From Naganishia liquefaciens (lineage: Eukaryota; Basidiomycota; Tremellomycetes; Filobasidiales; Filobasidiaceae), in the NCBI GenBank assembly GCA_013423385.1, contig BLZA01000030.1, positions 186,001 through 250,000 of the forward strand: a stretch of DNA of 64,000 nucleotides, given 5' to 3'. The position numbers and the translations under genes are program-made. Shown here in pieces: positions 33,792 to 43,244 of the stretch (the stretch's first letter is position 1; each line of letters begins with the position of its first letter). The notes beneath the pieces are model-generated. The model saw only the letters and a program-made list of their open reading frames with translations. It did no database searches and was not told the DNA's origin.

Positions 33792-36700
33792 TCAGTCGTG
33801 TTCTTCCATCAATTCATCTTCCTTTTCGAATGAATCATAGTCTTCGAATTCGTTTTCTCCCTCGAGTTCATCTTCCTTGTCGGATGGAGCGTGATCGCAA
33901 AATCCGGTGCTGCGCTCGAGCTCATCCTCCTTTTCGAATGGGTCATGATCTACAGCGGTACTGTCCCGCTCGATTTCGCCTTCCTCTTCTGTTTCGGTCT
34001 CGGAATCGCCTTCGTCGGTTGTGTCGATGTATGCGGCCGATTTATATGTATTCGACGGGCGTGGCACACCGCCATAGCGATACATGGGATCCCGGAGACG
34101 CTTGATGCGCTGCCACCTCATCCGATCTTGATGATAGATTGTCGACTGAAGTACTGCAGGGCGCTTCTCAATAAAGCAGGAATAGACACCGAGCTCCGCT
34201 TCGCAAAACTTACCGTGGCGCAGTCCGTTGATGCGTTTCACGCGTTCCTCCCGAGCCGCGGCTGTCGATGCCGGCATCTCATCCGAAATACCTTTTGTCC
34301 AAGTCTCCGGCAAACTCTGCTGGAGCATTTGCTTTTGTGCATCACGCCATCGGCCATTCTTATCGCGCTCGTACATTGTCCAATCGAATATGTCGTTTTC
34401 AAGCACGGGTAAGGCAGAATCCAGCATGACGACCGCTTCAGGATGCCTAATGGCCGTTTCGAGCCTACTTTCATATTCCTCATCTTCCAGGCGATCCAAA
34501 GCTGCTTGCTGCTCCTCTACTTCCAACAGGCGCAGCTCGTCGATCTCGGTCTCGGCATCGATTTCGGCCATGGGGTCCTGCTCGAAAAGCCCGTCGTCTG
34601 GATTCACCAGATCGACCCACTCGGCATCGGGAATCCGCGTCGGCAAGGGCGAGTCGGCATTACTTGCTGCTGCCTTTTCCTCTCGGCTGGTCTTTTGGGT
34701 AGAACGTTGACCGAGTAGCGATAGACTCAATAGCATGCTGTCCTGGTCGACCATCGCGGGCGCTGAATCAGGCAACCGCGGATCCGCCGTGATTTCGCTG
34801 CAGAGCTCGATGGTCCTGCGGATCAGACTGTCCATCGAACCGAGCGAAGCCATGAGCTGCGTCAAGTCTACAGTCCGGCCTTCTTCGCCTTTGGCGGCAC
34901 GGCTGTAGCGGATATGTGCATGAGCTGAGGTTCCGCGGAACCCTTTTGGAGATCTTACCTCAACAATTTAGCCATGCCTTGCAGGTCAAGCAGATCTAGA
35001 CGACGACCTTGCGCAAAAGCATATAGTTGAGGCGCATACCGAGACTCTTTCAAGAGACTTTCGACGGCCTTGGCATTGACGCGCAAAAGCAGGCTGAATT
35101 CCTCCTCGAGCTCTCGGTCGCAAAGATTGCAAAACGACACAAACTCGAGGGCTATCGAGTCGTGATAAGCTTTGAGTTCTTGCGCGAAACGTGTCTTGCC
35201 GATTCCCAAGTCGTCGTACTGATTGGCCCTGCGCGTGCGCTGCTCTGACGGCTTCACGTGGGCAGGAGCCGCTGTGGTGGTTGAATCGATCGACTGGGCA
35301 GGTACGGCCGTCTTTGGGGGTCGCCCTCTCTTCCTCTTGATGGGTTCCACTGTCTCGGCCGACTGGACGGCTGCGGGTGTCTTCGGTGGTCGGCCCCTCT
35401 TCCGCTTGATGGGTTCCGCTGTTTCGGGTGTTCCGTCTGGCGCCTCGGCCGCGATAGCTTGGTTTTTGCAAGAGGCGCTTGTCTGCGTCTGGCGAAGCTC
35501 CAAGACTACCACGGGTTTCTGAACATTGTTGATGGTCGTCGATGCTTGAATTGAATCCGCCGCCGACGGGAGATTCGCCATCTCACCGGCATCCTCAGCA
35601 CCTTGCGCGGCATCCGCATCCATCTCGACCGTACGCTCCCGTTTGAGCCCCGTCGTCATCACCCTCGTCGACTGCGCGCGACGCCATTCGCGCGATCGAA
35701 TGCGGCTGCCCAGCTTGAGCATCGTATCCCGGTCTTCCTTTGACAACGACTCGGCCGGCATCGCCAGCATTCGCTCATACTCGTCTTCCTCCTCTGCATA
35801 GCGTTGGTGCCTCTGGGCTTGCCCCTCGCGCTCGGCGGCAGGACCATCCCGACTCTGACCCGTCGAACGCCTACGTTTCCGCTCCGAGAGCACCAGCAAA
35901 CGCACATCAGCCGTCGGCGCATCGACCATATGCATCCCAAGCTCCTCAACCTTCAACCCCACCTTTGCCGCCGCTATTGCGCGATACCGCTCGCGCGCAC
36001 GGACCCGCTGGCCGAGCGTCCGTTTCTCGTGCTTTTGTTCGGCCGTGAGCTGGTCGCGCGGAATGCGCGCGAGATATGCCGCCCGGGCTTTTTCGTATTG
36101 CTCTTGAACGATCTTGGTGGCGTGCTTGGCGAGGGTGTCGGACCGATGGGTTCGATGCGAGGTCAGATCGAGGGGCAGAGCGGCGCGATGGGGGTCGTCT
36201 GGTAGCAGTGCCGTGAGGGTTGTGGAAGAGGTTGTGGTGCGCGGCATGTCGGAGGGGAGGTTACTAGGTTTGGCATGAACAGATGCAGCGCCGGAATCCT
36301 GCAGCGGCCCGCCAGTCTCCACTCGAGCCGTGTCGGCAGTAGCCTCTGTACTGCTTTCCCCCGCCCCGCCCGCCCCATCCTCCCCACCCGCCTCGGCCGC
36401 CTCGCCCTCGACACGCTTCCTCGCCCTTACCTCCCGCCTCCTGATCCGCTTGGCGAGCATCTGCTTCTCAGCCTTGTGCCGCTCATCGAGCCGTCGGACG
36501 GGAAACCGCGCGAGGTACGCGTACCGTTCACGTTCTTGTCTTTCGCGCGTCGAGGGAATGGTGCGTTGTTGCGGGCGCGATGTCGTCGTGTCGATCGGGT
36601 GTGGCGGCGGCGGTGAAGCGTGGGATGGACCAGGTCCGGGTGGCGGTGCGGTGGTTTCTGCCGACTGAGATTTCGCCGGCCGGGCGGATGATGAGTACTG

Positions 36701-37580
36701 TATTTTGATCTCACGCGCGAACCCGGCTCACCTGTCGTACCAAGACGTCCATCACCTTGAGTCCATTCGCATCGCACGCGCGCAACACACCCTCGACAAT
36801 GTGCGCGGCACGATCCGCTTTGGCACGCTCAAGCGCCCGATCCAGTGCCACCTTGGCACGGCGCAAGATGTCCATCCGCCGAGGACGCATCGCCCGTTGA
36901 TGGGCGTCGTCCCCATCGTCGGGCCGAAATTGTTTCACCAATTCGTGAGCCTCCTTTCGATGTGTCGCTGCGACGGCCTCGAACGCGCGCAAGGATTCAT
37001 CGCGTGCCGGCAACGTTTCGGCCACCGTCGGTTCCTCGTCCGTCCCGCCACAGCGAAACTTCTCGGCGCACTTTTCCTCCCATTCAATCCTTGCCGCCGA
37101 AAGCTCCCTTGCCGCCGGCGCCAACCCATTCACCCACCCTTGCCGCCGCGCACTCATCCCGGGCACCCTCCTCGGCCTCTGAAACACCTTGACAATCCTC
37201 CGTTCCCTCTCGAGCGCCGCCAGATACTCGACCACCTCACGCTGGGTCTTGCTGCCCCCGATATCATCCGCCATCAAATCCGGGCGCCACCTCGACCGGC
37301 GCGCGAGTGCCCCGAAAAACGCAAGCTTTTCGGTATCGGTCCATACGGTGCCTGTCGTATCGGATACCGAACGTCCGGATTCACCAAATGACGGCGGGAA
37401 ACCGGAGCCGGAGCCGGAACCGGAGCCGGACCGCGACGGACAGATCGTGCCCTCGGTCACGGCGCCATGCGGGAAACGGCCGAGGTAGGCGAGGTGATGA
37501 CGGAATTCGGTATCGTGCCATGCGAGGTCGGGATCCAGCTCGAACGTCGGCGGGGGCTGCTGCGGCGGGGGCAACTCCAT
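33792..37580 (-). CDS. SANT-domain, AT-hook nuclear protein resembling RNA polymerase I factor RRN5
   Basis: Three exons (37580-36732, 36664-34959, 34902-33792) encode 1,221 residues. After an LAWHDTEFRHHLAYLG start and a Gly-Ser repeat, residues about 75-130 form a SANT/Myb-like unit (VWTDTEKLAFFGALARRS, RWRPDLMADDIG, REVVEYLAAL). This resembles Rrn5 of the yeast upstream activating factor for rDNA transcription. The middle is highly basic (MLAKRIRRREVRARKR) and contains two AT-hooks, each with KRKRGRPPKT, about 20 residues apart. The C-terminal third is acidic (DEEYESRLETAIR, DSETETEEEGE) and ends with short repeats around FEKEDEL. So it should be a DNA-binding nuclear protein. The Rrn5 link rests on the SANT block alone; a more general chromatin factor is possible. 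Much larger than yeast Rrn5 (363 residues). Confidence 0.7.
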
Positions 37581-37639
37581 GGGGGATGCCTCTCGCGCGC
37601 GCGCGGTGTGTGCGTCCTTTCCCTTGCTGACGTCGTCGT

Positions 37640-37660
37640 GAATGAATGAATGAATGAATG
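37640..37660. repeat. Tetranucleotide microsatellite (AATG)5
   Basis: Five copies of aatg lie in the 270-base divergent promoter between the SANT/AT-hook gene and the small membrane-protein gene, 60-80 bases upstream of the former's start. Confidence 0.85.
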
Positions 37661-37849
37661 CAAACGATTTCAAAGACGAAAGAAAGAGGGAAAGAAAGAG
37701 AGAGACTGCCTGGCTGCCTTTGTTTTTGCTTCCGACACGCGCCCCCGCCGATCGGATGAGATCCGCGGCGGAGAGGATGACGAGGATCCCGTGTGCGTCC
37801 TCCCTCCTCCCTCCTCCCGATCCTATCCCCATCCCATCCCCGCCCCGCC

Positions 37850-38230
37850 ATGCCTCCCATCCGCCACAGAGACCTCCGCGTCCCACTCGGTACGCCCCGC
37901 CCCCGCTCCCCGACCCCGCGCCTCGCCTCGCCGCGCTGATGCCCCCCCCTCTCCCCCTTGCCAGCGGCATTCACCATGGTCTTCATCCTCGGCTCTTTTA
38001 TCCACTCGTCCATCGGCCACGCCAAGATTGGCGCCGCGCAGCAAAAAGCCGTGCATTACGAGCAGGCGCTCGAGCGGCGGAAGCATTTGGGGATGGATGC
38101 GGGCGATCAGAGGGCCGAGAGGGAGCGCGTGAGAAGGGAACGTGGGTGGGCGAGTCGGGCCGAGGCCGAGGCGGAGGCGGAGGCGCAGGCGAACACGTCG
38201 CGAGTCGGGCAAGCAGAGCACAAGGTGTGA
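37850..38230 (+). CDS. Small single-span membrane protein, family not recognised
   Basis: Two exons (37850-37889 and 37965-38230) join in phase to 101 residues. A short basic start (MPPIRHRDLRVPL) precedes one hydrophobic segment (AAFTMVFILGSFIHSS) and then a long charged helix with KAVHYEQALERRKHLG and an Ala-Glu repeat (AEAEAEAEAQA). A basic N-terminus followed by a single span and a coiled tail is common among small mitochondrial inner-membrane proteins, so that location is my guess. No family was recognised. Starts 270 bases from the divergent SANT/AT-hook gene. Canonical splice sites and the sharp change from basic leader to membrane span support the model. Confidence 0.6.
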
Positions 38231-38302
38231 TAATGTCGTAGTATGATAGGGGGAGTACTATACAACCATTGCTTTCCACGCATTCCCCGTCGAGACCGAG
38301 TC

Positions 38303-39998
38303 CTACCGTCTCCTCCCCGCCACCGTCGCCCTCGTCAACCTCCCCTTGGCCAACCCCCCCTTCCCCTTCCCCACCTCCGCCTCCGCCACCGCCCGCCTCG
38401 CCACTTTTGCCTCCCACTTGGCCTCCCGCTCCGCCACCACCCGCGCCCTTTCCTGTTTCTTGGCCTGCGTCGCACTCTCGGCGATGCCCTCGGCGCGACG
38501 GGCCTGCTCGCGCGCCTGGGTGGCGAGGAAGGAATGTACGCGGCTGGAAACGAGCGAGTCCAGGTCCGGTCCCGAGGGTAGGCTTCGTGGGGTTGAGGTC
38601 GGGTGCACGGCAAGACCATTTCTCACGGACAGTGCATCCTCCCCGGCGTCCTCCCCGGCGTCCTCCCCGGCGTCCTCCCCGGCGTCCTCCCCGGCGTCCT
38701 CGCCTCGCACCAAATCATCCAACGTCCACTTGCCAAACTTGCCCTCTTGAAACGCCCTCAAAAAGAACCGCTGCGCCGCCTCGAGATCGAGCTCTCCACC
38801 TTGGCGTACAGCGCCGATCCGCGTCGCGAGTGCAAACAATAGGTCATGTAGGTTGTTTGTCGGGGTGGCAAAGTCTGGGGGAAGCGGTAGCGAGGATAGA
38901 TAGGATGCTAGATGGGATATGGGGAAGGGGGAGGGGGGTGGGGGGAGGTTAGCGGGGCAAGTCTCCCCCTTGGGCGCGAATACACTTACGATATGATGGG
39001 TCCAGACTGCGCAGGTTGAGACGATACAGCAGGTAATCCGCCAGAATATCCGGCTCAAAGAGACTCGCCTTGATCCCGGCTATCGTCACATCAGCCTCTA
39101 TCCCCCTCTTGGCCCCCCCTCCCCCCCCCCCCCGGTTCCCGCACCACGCACTCACCCGTCAACGCCAACTTGAGCCCCCGCTCGGCCCCTTGCTCTCCCT
39201 TGCCGAGATACGACACCATGACGCCCGGCGTATCATACACATACACGTTCGGATCCTCGTGTACCTTGACCGTGCCCGTCAACCTGCGCGTGATCCCCGG
39301 TTCGGCCCCGATCCGGAAGGCCTTTCCGCGGCGGACGCCGACCCGACGGAGCGCGTTCAGGAGGGAGGATTTGCCGACGTTGGGCATGCCGACGACGAGG
39401 ACTTTAAGGTCGTAGAGTGTGTCGGCACGGTGTTTGGCGTGGTCTGCGCGCGTGGGGCGAGGGGGAAAGTCAACAACACGGGGAAGCCCCCAGGGGGGTT
39501 GGGAAGGAGACGCAGAGGGCATACCCACGACGTGCTTGAGGATCGCACGGACGTCCCGGTCGGATCTCGTATCGGCAAAAATAACGTCTTGTCCTGCATG
39601 TTCGGCAAACGCCCGTTTCAGGGGCTGTCCGTCGCAGCCAGCGCCCCCCGAAAGATGAGCCTTTGGTTCATAGCGCGCGCACACATACTCGCGGCGGCGC
39701 ACCGACTCACCCGCTCATACCTCGACTCTGCGAGATCCCGCTTGGTATACACCACGACTTTTTGCTTGCCGCCTGTCCGTGCGCCTCTCCGCCCATCCGC
39801 ACCCCACGACCGCACGAGGACATCATCAAACGCCGCATTGACGCTCGTCAGGGGCAGCCGTGCGTCGCGTGCTTCAATGACAATGTCGATATCTGTGAGG
39901 AGAGCGGGGAGTTGGGCGAGTGAGCGTGCCATGTGACCTGCAAACCATGATGGTGTGCGTGTGGGGAAGGGGAAGCGGAGGCGCGGGGAGAAGGACAT
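38303..39998 (-). CDS. MTG1: Mitochondrial ribosome-associated GTPase (YlqF family)
   Basis: Five exons (39998-39711, 39624-39525, 39443-39156, 39079-38990, 38907-38303) give 456 residues. The GTPase is circularly permuted: the G4-type motif VVVYTKRDLAESRYE comes first, then G1 GMPNVGKSSLLNALR, then PGITRRLTG and G3 VYDTPGVM. N-terminal SWFAGHMARSLAQLPALLTD is typical of YlqF/RbgA-Mtg1 proteins, which act in assembly of the mitochondrial large ribosomal subunit. G4 reads TKRD where most relatives have NKxD. The C-terminal 150 residues are unusual: a helical LHDLLFALATRIG block, five perfect copies of a four-residue Ala-Gly-Glu-Asp unit, and a long Ala/Arg/Lys-rich helix. Intron 3 carries a long G-run on the coding strand. 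Divergent from the coiled-coil gene. Confidence 0.9.
38641..38700. repeat. Five perfect 12-bp tandem copies in MTG1 coding sequence
   Basis: The unit ccccggcgtcct is repeated five times without change. Because 12 is a multiple of three, each copy adds the same four residues (Gly-Glu-Asp-Ala) to the MTG1 C-terminal region. Confidence 0.95.
39113..39133. repeat. Poly-C run (C7-T-C13) in an MTG1 intron
   Basis: A run of 7 C, one T and 13 C lies inside MTG1 intron 3. On the transcribed-sense (minus) strand this is a G-run with strong quadruplex potential. The exact length of such a run is prone to sequencing error. Confidence 0.85.
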
Positions 39999-40273
39999 GG
40001 TGGGGAGGGAGGCAAGGGTTGGGAATGGAGATGCGTCGGTAGGGGGGGAGGAGTGTCCGTCTCATTTCTTGAATGAAAGCGAGCGATCGAGGGCGATCCG
40101 CGTTAGCATCCGCCATGTTAGCTTCCGCGGCTGTAAGCTAGGCAGCAGCTGCAGGCTTGTTTCACTGCCACGCGACAAGAGGAGGGAAGAGCGATTTCCC
40201 TCCCTGCCATTCGAGGGAGACCCATTTCGGTGTCAACGTCGCTTGACCTCCCTCCCTTTCTAGCCCGCACTTC

Positions 40274-41827
40274 ATGTCCCCAGACGCACACGCCATCCAG
40301 CCCGCAGAGGACACTGCCTCCGCCGTCATGGTAGCTGCCACACCGCCCCTGGCCCCGGACGATCTCACCCAAGAAGAACCAGAAATCCATACCCTCCGCG
40401 CGCGTATAGCCCACCTCGACACCTCCCTCGCCGCCGCCGAACAATCCAACGTCGAGCTCGAGACCCGTCATGCGAATCTCTCGGCCACGCTCGCCCACGT
40501 CCAACGAGAACTCGCCGAACTCTCCGCCTCGTCGAAATTCATCGCGGCCGCCAAGGAAGCCGTCGACAAGGAACTCGCGGCGGAAAAGCGTCGGAGGGAA
40601 CTCGCCGAGGAGACAGTCGACGTCTTGCGTGGAAAAGTTGACGATGCCCGCAAGGCGTTTGGCACGATGCAAAAGCAGGATAAACGCGCGAGTACTTTGG
40701 GCGGCGGCGTACCGGGGGTGGAAACTCTCTCGCTCGATGCGCTCGGATTTACCGACGACACGACGAAACCCAATGATCCACCCTCGTCGGTCCGAACCAA
40801 CACCCACAAGTCCAAACGCACGAGCATGCTTGTCGGACGTCGTTCCAGCAACGCCTCGGACCAACCTGATCCCGCCTCGTTGCTTCTCAGCCCACCGCAA
40901 GTGGGTTCCATCCTGACGACGCCCGTCCTCCCGCAAGCGCCCATCAACGCCCAGGGTCTTCGTGAACTTCGTCTCGCGACCGGGGGAACGAGTGCGTGGA
41001 GCGCCACGGGGATGCCGTTGTCCCCCGGCGGCGGCGGCGCCGGCAGCGGCAGCGGTGCGGCGACCACGACGAATGCACAAGAGACAGACCCCGCGCCCAC
41101 GTCGTCGTCGTCGTCGTCGTCGAATCGATGGTCTAGCTTGAACTTTGGATCAGCCGGTGTCAAGTCGTCCCCCGGGAAGCCTACCTCGCGCGGTTTGAAA
41201 GAGGCAGAGGATCCCGTCGAAGAGCTAGACCATCCCGTAGACCTTGCTCGACCCGCTCCGGCGTCACATCGCATCTCATCCTCATCCATCACCTCGGCAC
41301 GGGGGACGACGGTCGACCTGACCGCCACACCCCCGCTCCACAACAACCAGCCGACCGACAACGCCGATCGTTCCTCCATACCGTCCCTCCACGCTGAAAT
41401 CATCCAGCTCCGGTCCCAGCTCGTCGAGTCCCAAGAGGCACGCGCAGCGAGTGAAGAATGCCTCAAGGCGCTCCGCGAATTCATCGCCTCGGGTGGTCCC
41501 TCTCGCGCCGCAGGTACAGATGCAGACGACGCGCAAAACGGAGGCATCGAGGGGATCAAGCTACCGCCGCTTCCGACCGACCGGGATCCGGAAGATGACC
41601 GCATGCCGCTTCCACTGCCGCAGTCGCCGCCCCCGCAGAAAAGGACGACTTCCTCGGGCTGGGGTCTTGGATTGTGGCGTTCATCACCCAACCCGGCCTC
41701 CGTCCCGGCCCCTGCTACGACGTCACAAGGTGCCTCGACATCGACGCCCGGACCATCGGCCGCGTCGTCCCCCGCGCTCGGCATCGTCCCCGTCCCAAAC
41801 GCGGATGAACATGGCAGCTCGACGTAG
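40274..41827 (+). CDS. Coiled-coil, Ser/Pro-rich protein, intronless
   Basis: One open frame of 517 residues without introns. Residues about 35-130 form a coiled coil with regular heptads (LRARIAHLDTSLAAAEQSN, RELAEETVDVLRGKVDDARK). The rest is low-complexity: KSKRTSMLVGRRSSN, a glycine-rich stretch, a run of seven serines encoded by tandem tcg, and a second short coiled coil (EIIQLRSQLVESQEARAASE) before a Pro-rich end containing GWGLGLWRSSP. I considered a Sec2-type Rab exchange factor because of the coiled coil but the signature core is absent. Function unknown; probably a cytosolic scaffold. Codon use is strongly GC-biased, which keeps a long antisense frame open; that frame is a shadow. 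Being intronless among intron-rich neighbours is notable. Starts 275 bases from divergent MTG1. Confidence 0.72.
   Translation: MSPDAHAIQPAEDTASAVMVAATPPLAPDDLTQEEPEIHTLRARIAHLDTSLAAAEQSNVELETRHANLSATLAHVQRELAELSASSKFIAAAKEAVDKELAAEKRRRELAEETVDVLRGKVDDARKAFGTMQKQDKRASTLGGGVPGVETLSLDALGFTDDTTKPNDPPSSVRTNTHKSKRTSMLVGRRSSNASDQPDPASLLLSPPQVGSILTTPVLPQAPINAQGLRELRLATGGTSAWSATGMPLSPGGGGAGSGSGAATTTNAQETDPAPTSSSSSSSNRWSSLNFGSAGVKSSPGKPTSRGLKEAEDPVEELDHPVDLARPAPASHRISSSSITSARGTTVDLTATPPLHNNQPTDNADRSSIPSLHAEIIQLRSQLVESQEARAASEECLKALREFIASGGPSRAAGTDADDAQNGGIEGIKLPPLPTDRDPEDDRMPLPLPQSPPPQKRTTSSGWGLGLWRSSPNPASVPAPATTSQGASTSTPGPSAASSPALGIVPVPNADEHGSST
41099..41121. repeat. Trinucleotide run (gtc)n coding poly-Ser
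   Basis: Seven consecutive gtc units inside the coiled-coil gene encode a serine run. Such runs are prone to copy-number change. Confidence 0.85.
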
Positions 41828-42735
41828 ATGCCTCAGCGGGGACTTCAAGCATCGGGCATCCCGCCGCCGCTATGCAAGGTCAGGGGATGAAGAGTTTTAA
41901 TTCTTTACGTGGTGGACGAGCGATCGGGGTGTCGTCGTACCGGAGGAAGCCCCCCAATGGGTTCAAGTAATGATGTATATCGGTCAGTCGGTCAGGGCCA
42001 AGGGAAGAACGTTGTGCGATGACGAGTGATGGGAATGATGGGTGGGGCAACGGGTAACGGTGTCATGAATGCTAGAGACGACCTTTTGATGACTGTAATT
42101 TTTGATGCGCGAACACACGGCTGTATGATGGGCTTTGGGGCGATGAAATGATAGATTTCAAGTATTCATATGGCGCTTGGAAAGCGCACGACGGAAAAGT
42201 CGGTCGAGTGTCATCCGACTTGTGCATCAATCATACCATTTGTGTCGATTCATAAAGCCCATGCGAGGTATGCTTCAACTCTCACCCGATTTATGAGCGG
42301 CCCACAGTTGCGTACGCCCCGAGTCGCGTTCACCGCGCGTGACAAAGGCGTATCAACCCGCACACCTATCCCTCGCCGGTGCGATGTCGTTGCCCCCTTA
42401 TGCGACAGCTTTCCCCGACAGTCGGAGTATCGACTGCGGAGTGCTAATTGACTGACCTTTTGTCGGAGGACCTCCTTTCGCCATCAGTTTTACCCGCCTC
42501 GGGTAAAGGTTCTTCATCCCTTTCCATCAAAAACTTGGCAAAAGCAGTGGATCCCCCACTTTCTTTTCCCTTTCTGTTTTTCGTCCTTTAGATCAGCGTC
42601 AAGCTTTCAGGCATGAGAAGATACATATAATCCCAGGCAAGGCTGCCGGGCCCATGAATTGTATGGTCGCAGCACTGGGAACACTCGTTTCGATACACAT
42701 TGCCACAATTCTAGTCAGGCATCGCCGTTGACAGC
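41828..42735. other. Intergenic, 0.9 kb
   Basis: No recognisable gene. A short frame at 42170-42451 has no features. The segment before 42736 is pyrimidine-rich (tttcttttccctttctgttttt, in part) like other promoters here. Confidence 0.4.
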
Positions 42736-43244
42736 ATGGAACAACCACAACAGAACCCCACAGTGAGTGAGATCCCACCTGCCACCAGTCTTTCAAGTTG
42801 TATCTAACTTGGTCACGGCTGCCTCGGCAGAACACCCCCGGACACCCCGACATGAAACAAGGATTCGATCAGCCTGCATACTATCCAAACCAAGGAGCTC
42901 CAGGGTAATGATCGTCTGTCTGTCTCTTGTGTGCGTCCAATGGACTGACCACACCTTCAGGTATACCGATGGGATGCCGCCACAACCCCAACTCCACAAC
43001 AGCGAACAGTACCCACCCCAGCAAAATATGCAGGGATATCCACAGCAACAAGGGATGGGTCAAGGTCAACCACAGTACGTCATCCAGGAGGAACGTGAGT
43101 GCAATATTGAGCTTCCGGGAATCCATTGCTGCTGAGCTAATGTCCGCGCCGTTCTTGACGACCGCAGCCAAGAAGGATCAGTCCTGGATGGGATGGCTGG
43201 CCGCGGGCTGCTGTTGCTATATGTGCTTGGATTGTTGCTTTTGA
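42736..43244 (+). CDS. Small CYSTM-module protein (copy A)
   Basis: Four exons (42736-42762, 42831-42904, 42961-43094, 43168-43244) give 103 residues. The first 75 are Gln/Pro/Tyr/Gly-rich (PQQNMQGYPQQQGMGQGQPQ), then a short charged linker KKDQSW leads to GWLAAGCCCYMCLDCCF at the very end. This cysteine-rich hydrophobic tail is the CYSTM module, found in small eukaryotic proteins that insert in the plasma membrane and are often linked to stress or metal tolerance. No signal peptide; tail insertion, possibly with cysteine palmitoylation, is likely. Two related genes lie at 49.1-50.4 kb. Role here not known. Confidence 0.82.

Noticed and set aside
40468-41784. 438-codon antisense open frame opposite the coiled-coil gene
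   Set aside because: It is a shadow kept open by GC-rich codon use; composition is Ser/Gly/Asp runs complementary to the sense low-complexity, and the sense frame has clear heptads.
40274-41827. Sec2-type Rab exchange factor
   Set aside because: A coiled coil is present, but the characteristic exchange-domain core sequence is absent.
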